Assembly (NCBI GenBank): GCA_050733935.1
Contig: JBOHUC010000091.1
Location: 1-10,771, forward strand
DNA length: 10,771 nucleotides
Reading direction: 5' to 3'
Origin: JBOHUC01 sp050733935
GTDB taxonomy: Bacteria > Eisenbacteria > RBG-16-71-46 > DASYSL01
The stretch's first letter is position 1. The number at the start of each line of letters is the position of its first letter. Of the stretch, positions 1-6,273 are shown piece by piece. The position numbers and the translations under genes are program-made. The notes under the pieces were generated by a model, which ran no database searches, was not told the DNA's origin, and worked only from the letters and a program-made list of their open reading frames with translations.

Positions 1-32
1 CCGCCTCCTCCGCCCCCGCCGCCTCCGCCTCC
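1..32 (-). repeat. Glycine-codon run (low complexity) in the fusion protein tail
   Basis: Ten successive glycine codons of mixed GGA/GGC/GGG type, plus the first two bases of an eleventh, follow an Asn-Pro at 33-38. The run reaches the window edge, so its full length is unknown. It probably encodes a flexible linker or disordered tail after the TPR repeats. Mixed codon use argues against recent slippage of one trinucleotide unit. Confidence 0.75.
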
Positions 33-1589
33 CGGGTTCTGCTGCTCGGGATTCGGCTCGGGCTCCGGCGGATTCCGCTTCTCCTCCTCGGCCCGGAGCT
101 TCCGCAGCGTGAGCTCGTAGTTGAAGCGCGCGTCGGCGTCGCGCGGCCTCTTCTCGAGCGCTTCGCGGAACGACGAGAGGGCTTCGCGATAGCGCTCCTG
201 CCGGAACTGCGCGTCCCCGCGTCCGTAGGCCGCCTGTCCTTCGAGCGACGGCTTCTTCGAGCGCGCACGTGCGAACGCTTCCTCCGCCGCGCGGTACTGT
301 CCGAGCCGGTAGAGCGCGGAGCCCAGATTCGTGAGGAGCGCGGGATCGTCCGGCCGCTTGCGAAGCGCTTCCTGATAAACGCGCGCCGCGCCGCGGAAGT
401 CCCCCTTCTGATAGAGCCGGTTTCCTTCGACGAGCGGATGCTCGGCGCGCGCCGGCCGCACACCGGCGAGCGGCACGAAGAGTTGCAGGAGCGTGAGGCC
501 GCCGGCGACGAGCGGCACGAGTGCTGCGCGCGAGCGCGGGATGCCGCGCGCGGGAGGCGTGCGCGCCGCCTCGCGCCGCCACGCCCCGATCGACCAGCGC
601 TCGGGCAGGAGCCAGGAGACGACGAGCAGGATCCACGCAAGGAGGGCAAACCACCAGAAGCGCTCGACGACCCGCGACCCGAGACGCCCTTCGCGCGCGC
701 CGCGGCCGACCGTGCCGAGGGCGGCCTTGAGTCTCCGGAGCTCGCCGCCCGGATGGTCGGCCGCGAAGTACTGGCCGCGCGTCCGGCGCGCGAGCTCGCG
801 CAGGCCTTCCGAGTCGAGACGGCTGATGACCGGCTGCCCGTTGGCATCCTGCTTGACGCCGATCTGGAGACCGTTCGGATCGAGGAGCGGAATCGTCTCG
901 CCGCCCGGCGTGCCCACGCCGACGGCGAACACGCGCACGCCCCGTCGCTGGACGAGGACGCCGCCCGTTTGAAGGCCGCCCTCGAGATCCTCGCCGTCGG
1001 TGAAGAGCACGATCGCCTGCTCGCTCGCATCCCCCTCGGGCAGGACCCGGAGGGCCGCGCGCAACCCGCGCCCCAAATCCGAGCCGGGAGTCGAGATCGT
1101 GTTCTCCCCGAGCGTCTCGATGAGGAGCCGCACGGCCGACGCGTCGAGCGTGAGCGGCGAGAGCGCGACGGCGTCCCCTGCGAACGCGACGACGCCGACG
1201 CGATCGCCCGCGAGCCCGTCGAGGACCGACAGCGCTTCGCGGCGCGCTTCGTCGAGCCGGGACGGCGGCACGTCGCGCGCGTCCATGCTCCGCGAGACGT
1301 CGAACACGAACACGATGTCCGAGCCCTGCGACGTGACCTTGACGACCTCCTCGCCCCAGCGCGGTCCGGCGGCGGCGACGACGAGGAGTGCCAGGGCGGC
1401 GATCCGAAGGCCCCAGCGCAGGCGCCGCTGGCCGTCCGGCTCGGCGGACGACAGCGCTCCCGCGAGGCGGCCGGCGAACGACTCGAGCGCCCAACGCCGG
1501 CGGCGCTCGTAGCGCGTGAGCATGAGCACGAGCACGACGACGAGCGCGAGCCCGAGCACGAGCAGATCCGGACGGGCCCAGCGGATCAC
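1..1589 (-). CDS. batB: BatB-BatC fusion: VWA domain plus TPR repeats, 3' end cut by window edge
   Basis: Bat membrane protein, probably exposing its VWA and TPR parts to the cell envelope. I translated it by hand and the frame is open for 529 codons to the window edge. From the GTG start it has TM helices at about 8-25 and 62-75, then a VWA domain whose MIDAS metal site is visible: D97-x-S99-x-S101, T167 and D198 (FTDGED). A TM helix follows at about 311-328 and a hydrophobic stretch at 355-376 ending in ARA-E, like a signal peptide. Three TPR-like repeats cover about 384-485, then a charged Pro/Glu stretch and a glycine run. BatB and BatC are usually separate; here they are one protein. I chose the GTG because it overlaps the batA stop as GTGA, has AGAGGG four bases upstream, and gives the family-like beginning IRWARPDLL. 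An ATG at 1604 lacks a ribosome site. Likely the last Bat gene, coupled to batA. The C-terminus is not visible. Confidence 0.9.
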   Translation of the reverse strand, partial: MIRWARPDLLVLGLALVVVLVLMLTRYERRRRWALESFAGRLAGALSSAEPDGQRRLRWGLRIAALALLVVAAAGPRWGEEVVKVTSQGSDIVFVFDVSRSMDARDVPPSRLDEARREALSVLDGLAGDRVGVVAFAGDAVALSPLTLDASAVRLLIETLGENTISTPGSDLGRGLRAALRVLPEGDASEQAIVLFTDGEDLEGGLQTGGVLVQRRGVRVFAVGVGTPGGETIPLLDPNGLQIGVKQDANGQPVISRLDSEGLRELARRTRGQYFAADHPGGELRRLKAALGTVGRGAREGRLGSRVVERFWWFALLAWILLVVSWLLPERWSIGAWRREAARTPPARGIPRSRAALVPLVAGGLTLLQLFVPLAGVRPARAEHPLVEGNRLYQKGDFRGAARVYQEALRKRPDDPALLTNLGSALYRLGQYRAAEEAFARARSKKPSLEGQAAYGRGDAQFRQERYREALSSFREALEKRPRDADARFNYELTLRKLRAEEEKRNPPEPEPNPEQQNPGGGGGGGGGG

Positions 1590-2566
1590 GGCACCCTCTG
1601 CCATAGCGTGAGCGAAAGCCCGTAGCCCACGGCGAGGAGGATCGAGGCGACGAACGCGAGCTCGGGACCACGGTCGCGCCACTCCGAGTAGGCGGCGCTC
1701 GTGAGCTCGGACTTCTCCATCTGATCGATCTGGCGGTAGATGTTCACGAGCGCCTGGCTGTCTTTCGCGCGGAAGTAGCGTCCGCCGGTGCGGCTTGCGA
1801 TCTCGCGCAGCGTCGTCTCGTCGATCCGCACCTGCACCTGCTCGTAGCGCCGGCCGAAGATCGGATCGTCGACCGGGAACGGCGCGATGCCGCTCGTTCC
1901 GACGCCGATCGTGTAGACGCGCACGCCGAGCGCTTTCGCGAGGTCGGCCGCGGTCAGAGGATCGATCGAGCCGCGGTTGTTCTCGCCGTCGGTGAGGAGG
2001 ATCACGACCCGGCTCTTCGCCCGGCTCGTCCTCAGTCGATTGAGCGCGGTCGCGAGCCCCATGCCGATGGCCGTGCCGTCTTCGACCATTCCAAAGTCCA
2101 CGCGGCCCAGGAGATCGGTGAGCACGCCGTGGTTGAGCGTGAGTGGACATTGCGTGACCGCCGTGCCGGCAAAGATGACGAGCCCGAGCCGGTCGTGCGT
2201 GCGTTGCCCGACGAAGCTCTGCGCGACGGACTTCGCAACAGCCAGGCGGTTGTCGGGCTGGAGGTCTTCGGCCCGCATCGAGGTCGAGACGTCGAGGGCG
2301 AGCACGATGTCGACACCGCGTCCCGAGAGCTCGTTCTCGCGGAATCCCTTCTGCGGGCGCGCGAGTGCCACCGTCACGAGCACCATCGCGATCGCATACA
2401 GCGCGTAGAGAATCGGGCGCGTGCGATCGCGCGCCCGCTGCGGAAGCCAGGCGACCGCGGAGAAACCGAGCGACGGCCAGAGGTCGAGCCGCGTCTTCCG
2501 CCTGAGGAGCGCAAGGAGGCCCACGAGGGGCAGGAGGAGAAGCATCCACGGGAGGAGCCAGCGCAT
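1586..2566 (-). CDS. batA: BatA-like VWA-domain membrane protein
   Basis: 326-residue inner-membrane protein of the Bat (Bacteroides aerotolerance) family, thought to display a VWA domain on the outer face of the membrane for metal-dependent protein contacts. TM helices lie at about 3-22 and 52-70, the second followed by the family-like ALARPQKG. The VWA domain begins near residue 85; its MIDAS site is intact (D92-x-S94-x-S96, T165 in DGTAIG, D193 in LLTDGE). A C-terminal TM helix lies at about 303-322. The ATG at 2566 shares one base with the stop of the upstream gene (TGATG), and GGAAGGAG lies seven bases before it, so the start is well supported. The 3' end overlaps the next gene by four bases (GTGA). 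Length and layout fit BatA; BatB is similar, but the downstream gene fits BatB better because it carries the TPR partner. Function beyond the family is inferred. Confidence 0.92.
   Translation of the reverse strand: MRWLLPWMLLLLPLVGLLALLRRKTRLDLWPSLGFSAVAWLPQRARDRTRPILYALYAIAMVLVTVALARPQKGFRENELSGRGVDIVLALDVSTSMRAEDLQPDNRLAVAKSVAQSFVGQRTHDRLGLVIFAGTAVTQCPLTLNHGVLTDLLGRVDFGMVEDGTAIGMGLATALNRLRTSRAKSRVVILLTDGENNRGSIDPLTAADLAKALGVRVYTIGVGTSGIAPFPVDDPIFGRRYEQVQVRIDETTLREIASRTGGRYFRAKDSQALVNIYRQIDQMEKSELTSAAYSEWRDRGPELAFVASILLAVGYGLSLTLWQRVP
1594..1599 (-). promoter_or_regulatory. Ribosome binding site deciding the GTG start of the BatB-BatC gene
   Basis: AGAGGG lies four bases before the GTG at 1589, inside the last codons of batA. 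The alternative ATG at 1604 has no purine-rich site upstream. Together with the GTGA stop/start overlap this favours GTG initiation and translational coupling to batA. Confidence 0.6.
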
Positions 2567-3624
2567 CAGGCGGCTCCTTCCGTTGGAGTGCCCGGAGCGG
2601 CGGGACCGGGCGGCTCGTTCGCCGTGGCCGACACGGGCTCCGCCGGCGCCGGGGCCCAGGTGTCGATCAACCGCGACGCAGTGCCCTCGGCCTCGTGCGC
2701 GCGCGGCGCGTCGTACGGACGGCGCGCGAATTTCGTGAGGTCGCACGCTTCGAGGATCCCGCGCAGATCGGCGACGTCGCTCACGGCGGCAAAGCCGCGC
2801 GCGATCAGGCGGCGCGCGAGCTCGCTCGTCGTGTCCCCCGGCTGGGGCGCGCCGAAGCGCCGCTCGACGAAGCGGTGGAGGAGATCGGCGAGCTCGGTCC
2901 CGTGCTCGAGCGTCTTGCCGGCTTCCGGAAGCCTTCGGGCCACGAGCGCCTCGAGCCTGCGGCGCGCTTCGATCTCGGGGGCCTCGAGCGGCACTTGAGG
3001 CGCCACGACCTCGAGCGGTTTCCGCCTGCGCTTGAGCCAGCGCCGGACGAGAAAGATCACAAGCGCGAGCGCGGCGAGCCCGACGGCGATCCAGAGCCAC
3101 GGCACGAGCGCCCACCACGGCGGCGGCACGATCGGCTTCAAATCCTTCAGCGGCGGCTCGGGACCGCGGAGCGGAACCGTCGGCACGATCACGAGCCACG
3201 CGGTCGGGAAGCGCCCCTCGCGCGGCTCCTCCCCCGCGATCCGAAAGCGCATCGGAACGCCGGGCAGCGCAAACGCACCGAGCGCGAACGGCTGAAGGGA
3301 AGCGGTGAGCCGGTGCTCGCGCTGGCCCCCGTTCCCCGAGACCGTCTCGACTTTCCAGTCCGTCCAGTGATGCGTCGAGTCGTCGGCCGGACGCGCAGGA
3401 AAGGAGACGGTCGCTCCCTTCGGGAGCCAGATGCGATAGCGCAGCGTGACCGGATCGCCGAGTCGCACGGTATCCGGCCGCACTTCGGTCGAGACCGGAA
3501 CGGGCCGGCGCGGAGAAGTCTGCGCCGCCGCCGTCCCAGGAACCGCGACAACGCCCGCGGCCACGGTGACCGCGATCGTCAGCGCCACGTGCGCGAGCGC
3601 TCGAGCCCGCACGAAGCGCGTCAT
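2566..3624 (-). CDS. BatD-like membrane protein with signal peptide and one central TM helix
   Basis: 352-residue single-pass protein of the BatD / DUF4381 type that accompanies MoxR and VWA proteins; its biochemical role is not known. A signal peptide is clear: basic start, hydrophobic 11-28, and a TAAA-Q cleavage site near residue 34. The exported part (about 36-168) looks like a beta-sandwich, with the BatD-like phrase RLGDPVTLRYRI at 54-65. A Pro/Trp-rich stretch leads into a TM helix at about 171-194, then the basic stop RRWLKRRRKP. A helical cytoplasmic part of about 120 residues (218-322) resembles the DUF4381 tail, including DLTKFARRPYDAP at 295-307. The end is Pro/Ala-rich. The ATG at 3624 overlaps the DUF58 stop as ATGA and is preceded by GGAGGAG, so the start is secure. 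It is shorter than classical BatD, and the divergence means the assignment rests partly on context. Confidence 0.8.
   Translation of the reverse strand: MTRFVRARALAHVALTIAVTVAAGVVAVPGTAAAQTSPRRPVPVSTEVRPDTVRLGDPVTLRYRIWLPKGATVSFPARPADDSTHHWTDWKVETVSGNGGQREHRLTASLQPFALGAFALPGVPMRFRIAGEEPREGRFPTAWLVIVPTVPLRGPEPPLKDLKPIVPPPWWALVPWLWIAVGLAALALVIFLVRRWLKRRRKPLEVVAPQVPLEAPEIEARRRLEALVARRLPEAGKTLEHGTELADLLHRFVERRFGAPQPGDTTSELARRLIARGFAAVSDVADLRGILEACDLTKFARRPYDAPRAHEAEGTASRLIDTWAPAPAEPVSATANEPPGPAAPGTPTEGAA
2574..2581 (-). promoter_or_regulatory. Strong ribosome binding site for batA
   Basis: GGAAGGAG, seven bases before the batA ATG, lies within the last codons of the BatD-like gene. Combined with the TGATG stop/start junction, it supports re-initiation by ribosomes finishing the upstream gene. 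Confidence 0.75.
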
Positions 3625-4514
3625 CGTCTCCTCCGGCGGCGCTCGTTGAAGAAGCGAAGGAGCGGCGGCAGGTACGACGACGCGGTCGAGAGCGGGACCG
3701 CGTCGGCGCGGCTCGCGGCGAGGAGCTTCTGCGTGCGCGCGCGCCCCTCCGCGCGCGCCAGGCGATAGCTCTCGCGCACGCGCGGATCGCTCGTATTGAG
3801 CCAGCGCCTGCGGCGGGTCTCGAGATCCTCGACGATGACCCGCCCGACCGCCGGGAGCACGGCTTCGCGCGGGTCCTCGACCCAGAGCGCGATCAGATCG
3901 TGGCGACGGCTCGTGATGCGAAAGAGGCGCGTGTCGATCGGGGTGAGGAAGTCGGACAGGAGGAAGACCACGGCACGCCGATGGAGCACGCGGTTCATGA
4001 AATCGAGGCCCGACGCCCAGACGGTGCCCCGGCCCTCGATCGAGTGCGTCAGGAGCTCGCGCACGATCCGAAGGATCTGCGTGCGCCCCTTCGCGGGCGG
4101 AACGAACAGCTCGAGCCGGTCGGAGAACAGGACGAGCCCCACCTTGTCCGCGTTCTTGAGGGCCGAGAAGGCAAGAAGCGCCGCGATCTCGGCCGCGAGC
4201 TCGCGCTTGCTGGTCGAGCCCGAGCCGAACTCGAGCGAGCCCGAGACGTCGACCGCGAGCATCACGGTGAGCTCGCGCTCCTCGGTGAAGCGCTTGACGA
4301 ACGGCGTGCCCATGCGCGCGGTCACGTTCCAGTCGATGTCGCGCACTTCGTCGCCGGGCAGGTACGGCCGCACTTCGGAGAACTCCATCCCGCGGCCCTT
4401 GAACACGGACTCCGACTGGCCGGCGAACACCTCTTCGACGAGCCGGCGCGTGCGGATCTCGATCCGTCGGACGCGGCGGAGAATGTCGCGGGTTTCGAGC
4501 GCGATCGGGGCCAT
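3621..4514 (-). CDS. DUF58 domain protein (VWA-like fold)
   Basis: 297-residue protein of the DUF58 family, encoded beside MoxR ATPases in most bacteria; probably cytoplasmic, as no TM helix or signal is visible. The family block runs from about 39 to 67 (GRGMEFSEVRPY, then PGDEVRDIDWN and TAR). A VWA-like MIDAS motif follows: D89-x-S91-x-S93 (DVSGS), with a second acidic site D188 (LLSDFL), so metal binding should be intact. This short form lacks the N-terminal TM segments of longer DUF58 proteins. It ends in six arginines, whose codons double as the ribosome site for the next gene, overlapped by ATGA. The start at 4514 has only C-rich sequence upstream and no Shine-Dalgarno; MAPIALETRDILRRVRRIE is a typical family start, so I keep it. 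The moxR stop lies 53 bases upstream. It probably works with MoxR. Confidence 0.93.
   Translation of the reverse strand: MAPIALETRDILRRVRRIEIRTRRLVEEVFAGQSESVFKGRGMEFSEVRPYLPGDEVRDIDWNVTARMGTPFVKRFTEERELTVMLAVDVSGSLEFGSGSTSKRELAAEIAALLAFSALKNADKVGLVLFSDRLELFVPPAKGRTQILRIVRELLTHSIEGRGTVWASGLDFMNRVLHRRAVVFLLSDFLTPIDTRLFRITSRRHDLIALWVEDPREAVLPAVGRVIVEDLETRRRRWLNTSDPRVRESYRLARAEGRARTQKLLAASRADAVPLSTASSYLPPLLRFFNERRRRRR
3628..3634 (-). promoter_or_regulatory. Ribosome binding site of the BatD-like gene inside the DUF58 poly-Arg codons
   Basis: GGAGGAG ends three bases before the ATG at 3624 (five bases counted from GGAGG). It is formed by the CGG AGG AGA codons of the terminal arginine run of the DUF58 protein, so the same bases serve both coding and initiation. 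Confidence 0.75.
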
Positions 4515-4567
4515 GGGAGGGACGGGAGGCGCGGGACCGGAAGCCGTGTCGCGACCGGTGTCGCGCG

Positions 4568-5554
4568 CTACGGTACCCGGACTTTCTCGAGCACGCGGCG
4601 CGCGAGCTCCTCGCCGGAGGTCTCCTCCGCCTCCGCCTCGTACGTGACGTGGATGCGGTGGCGCAGGACGTCGAGCGCGATCGCCTTGATGTCGTCCGGT
4701 GTCACGTACGCGCGCCCTTCGAGGAGCGCGTGGCCGCGCGCGGCCTGCACGAGAAAGATGGTTGCGCGCGGGGAGGCGCCGTAGGAGATCAAGTGCTTGA
4801 TCTGGAGGCCGTAGCGCTCGGGGTCGCGCGTCGCGTGGACGATGTCGAGCACGTAGTCCTGGATCTTCTCGTCCACGTACACCTCGGAGATCGCCGCGCG
4901 CGCGGATAGGACGTCCTCGCGGCTTGCGACCGGGCGCGGCTCGGGAAGCTCGGAGAGGCCGGCGCGTTTGAGGATCTCCTTCTCCTCGTCGCGCGTCGGG
5001 TAGTCGACCTTGAGCTTGAGCATGAAGCGGTCGCTCTGCGCTTCGGGCAGGGGGTAGGTCCCCTCCTGCTCGATTGGATTCTGGGTCGCGAGCACGAGGA
5101 ACGGCGGCTCGAGCCGGTGCGTCTCGTCCCCGATCGTGACCTGGCGCTCCTGCATCGCCTCGAGAAGGGCCGACTGGACCTTGGCGGGAGCGCGGTTGAT
5201 CTCGTCAGCGAGCACGAGGTGCGCAAACACGGGTCCCCTCTTCGCGGTGAACGTGCTGTCGCGCGGGTTGAAGACGAGCGTGCCGGTCAGGTCGGCGGGC
5301 AGGAGGTCGGGCGTGAACTGGATGCGCTTGAACTTGAGCCCGAGGGCCCCGGCGAGCGTCCGGACGGCAAGCGTCTTCGCGAGCCCGGGAACGCCTTCGA
5401 GCAGGAGGTGCCCGTCGGCGATCAATCCGATCAGGAGTCGGGAGACCATGTAGTCCTGCCCGACGATCACGCGGCCCACTTCCTTGCGGATCGCATCGGC
5501 GCGTTCCGCCGCGCGCGTGACCCGTTCCGTCGCCCTGCCGGTTTCGAGACTCAT
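4568..5554 (-). CDS. moxR: MoxR-family AAA+ ATPase
   Basis: 328-residue AAA+ ATPase of the MoxR family (AAA_3 type), proposed to act as a chaperone that remodels or activates VWA-domain proteins with ATP hydrolysis. Walker A is GVPGLAKT at 54-61, Walker B LVLADE ends at D117-E118, and sensor 1 is N159 in ATQNP. The family phrases EQEGTYPLPEAQSDRF (162-177) and SYGASPRA (sensor 2 region, in the lid domain) are present. Length is normal and no key residue is missing. The ATG at 5554 has GGAGGA three bases upstream and gives a usual family N-terminus. It is the first gene of the MoxR/Bat cluster, 75 bases after the preceding gene; that gap holds no convincing promoter or terminator, so readthrough from glyA is possible. 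Confidence 0.96.
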   Translation of the reverse strand: MSLETGRATERVTRAAERADAIRKEVGRVIVGQDYMVSRLLIGLIADGHLLLEGVPGLAKTLAVRTLAGALGLKFKRIQFTPDLLPADLTGTLVFNPRDSTFTAKRGPVFAHLVLADEINRAPAKVQSALLEAMQERQVTIGDETHRLEPPFLVLATQNPIEQEGTYPLPEAQSDRFMLKLKVDYPTRDEEKEILKRAGLSELPEPRPVASREDVLSARAAISEVYVDEKIQDYVLDIVHATRDPERYGLQIKHLISYGASPRATIFLVQAARGHALLEGRAYVTPDDIKAIALDVLRHRIHVTYEAEAEETSGEELARRVLEKVRVP

Positions 5555-5557
5555 GCA

Positions 5558-5563
5558 TCCTCC
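5558..5563 (-). promoter_or_regulatory. Ribosome binding site of moxR
   Basis: GGAGGA ends three bases before the moxR ATG, a slightly short but workable spacing. It is the only good purine-rich site near this start and supports the choice of ATG at 5554. Confidence 0.6.
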
Positions 5564-5629
5564 GTGATGGGTCGTTTCAAGCCGTCGTAAGCCATTTCAT
5601 CAGAAGGACTCGCGCGCGGCAAGCGCGGA

Positions 5630-6268
5630 TCAGTACGAGCTCACTTGCCGGAGGACGGAGAGGAGCCGACTCCCGGCGAGCCACGTGCCCACCAGCATGA
5701 GGAAGCACCCGACACCGAGCAGCGCCTGGAACAGGAGGCTCCCCTCGAGCTCGAGCACGCGTCCGTGACGCAGGATGCCGATGCGCTCGAACGGCAGGAG
5801 CGGCAGCGTGAGCCACCCCGCAATTCCCGAGAGGAACATGCGCGGAATGCTCTGCGCGACCTTCCGCGCCTCGCGCCGCCTTTCCGCGAGGATCCGGTCC
5901 GCCTCGATGAGCCGCGTGCGGATCGCGTGGTCGAGCTCGGACGCCTGGCGCCCGAGCGCCTGGCCCGACGCCTGCGCGGTTTCGAGGGCCGGCACGAGCA
6001 CGGCGAGGTTCGGCGTGTCGGCCGGCGGATCGAGCGAGACTTCGATTTCGACCGCAAGCTCGAACAGACTCTTCCCGGCCGCATCGTTCCGGCCCCACGA
6101 CGACTCGACGTGGCGCAACACGTTGTTGAACTGGACGAGTGTGGCCCAGTCCTTCTCGACGCGGCGGACCCGGAGCCGGCTCCGCAGAATGCCGAAGATG
6201 AACGTGACGCCGAGGAAGAAGAGCCAGAGGGCGGGAAAGCGAAGGGCCAGGATCGAGGCCGTGCTCAT
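5630..6268 (-). CDS. Small membrane protein, possibly a divergent LemA-like protein
   Basis: 212-residue protein I do not recognise with confidence. An N-terminal TM helix (about 5-27) is followed by a basic stop (RSRLRVRR). A helical soluble part, about 35-140, contains VEKDWATLVQFNNVL at 37-51 and a very charged helix at about 117-138. Hydrophobic stretches lie at about 145-160 and 178-200. The layout recalls LemA: one N-terminal TM, the helix following VEKDW (compare V-E-x-A-W), and an end like IPRMFLSGIAGW...PF (142-160) where LemA has F-P-x-x-L-I-A-x-x-x-G-F. The extra C-terminal TM is not typical of LemA. The ATG lies five bases after the glyA stop, without a clear ribosome site, so it is probably coupled to glyA translation. 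It may be an envelope protein functionally tied to the MoxR/Bat genes that follow. The coding call is firm from position and composition; the function is unknown. Confidence 0.7.
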   Translation of the reverse strand: MSTASILALRFPALWLFFLGVTFIFGILRSRLRVRRVEKDWATLVQFNNVLRHVESSWGRNDAAGKSLFELAVEIEVSLDPPADTPNLAVLVPALETAQASGQALGRQASELDHAIRTRLIEADRILAERRREARKVAQSIPRMFLSGIAGWLTLPLLPFERIGILRHGRVLELEGSLLFQALLGVGCFLMLVGTWLAGSRLLSVLRQVSSY

Positions 6269-6273
6269 CGCGA

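Noticed and set aside
438..1625. A 395-codon open frame on the plus strand
   Set aside because: It lies opposite the BatB-BatC fusion and has the low-complexity charged composition of an antisense frame. The minus-strand frame has clear VWA and TPR motifs.
1586..3199. A 537-codon minus-strand frame extending BatA upstream
   Set aside because: The added part reads the BatD-like gene out of frame. The ATG at 2566 has a strong ribosome site and the family N-terminus.
2695..3768. A 357-codon open frame on the plus strand
   Set aside because: It is antisense to the BatD-like gene and the end of the DUF58 gene, with no recognisable domain and an Arg-rich composition.
5555..5629. Possible promoter (TTGCCG, 17 bases, TGAAAT) and a seven-codon mini-frame (MKWLTTA, 5577-5600) before moxR
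   Set aside because: The -10 box lacks the important second-position A, and the mini-frame has no ribosome site. Both are within what chance would give, and no hairpin with a T-run is present.
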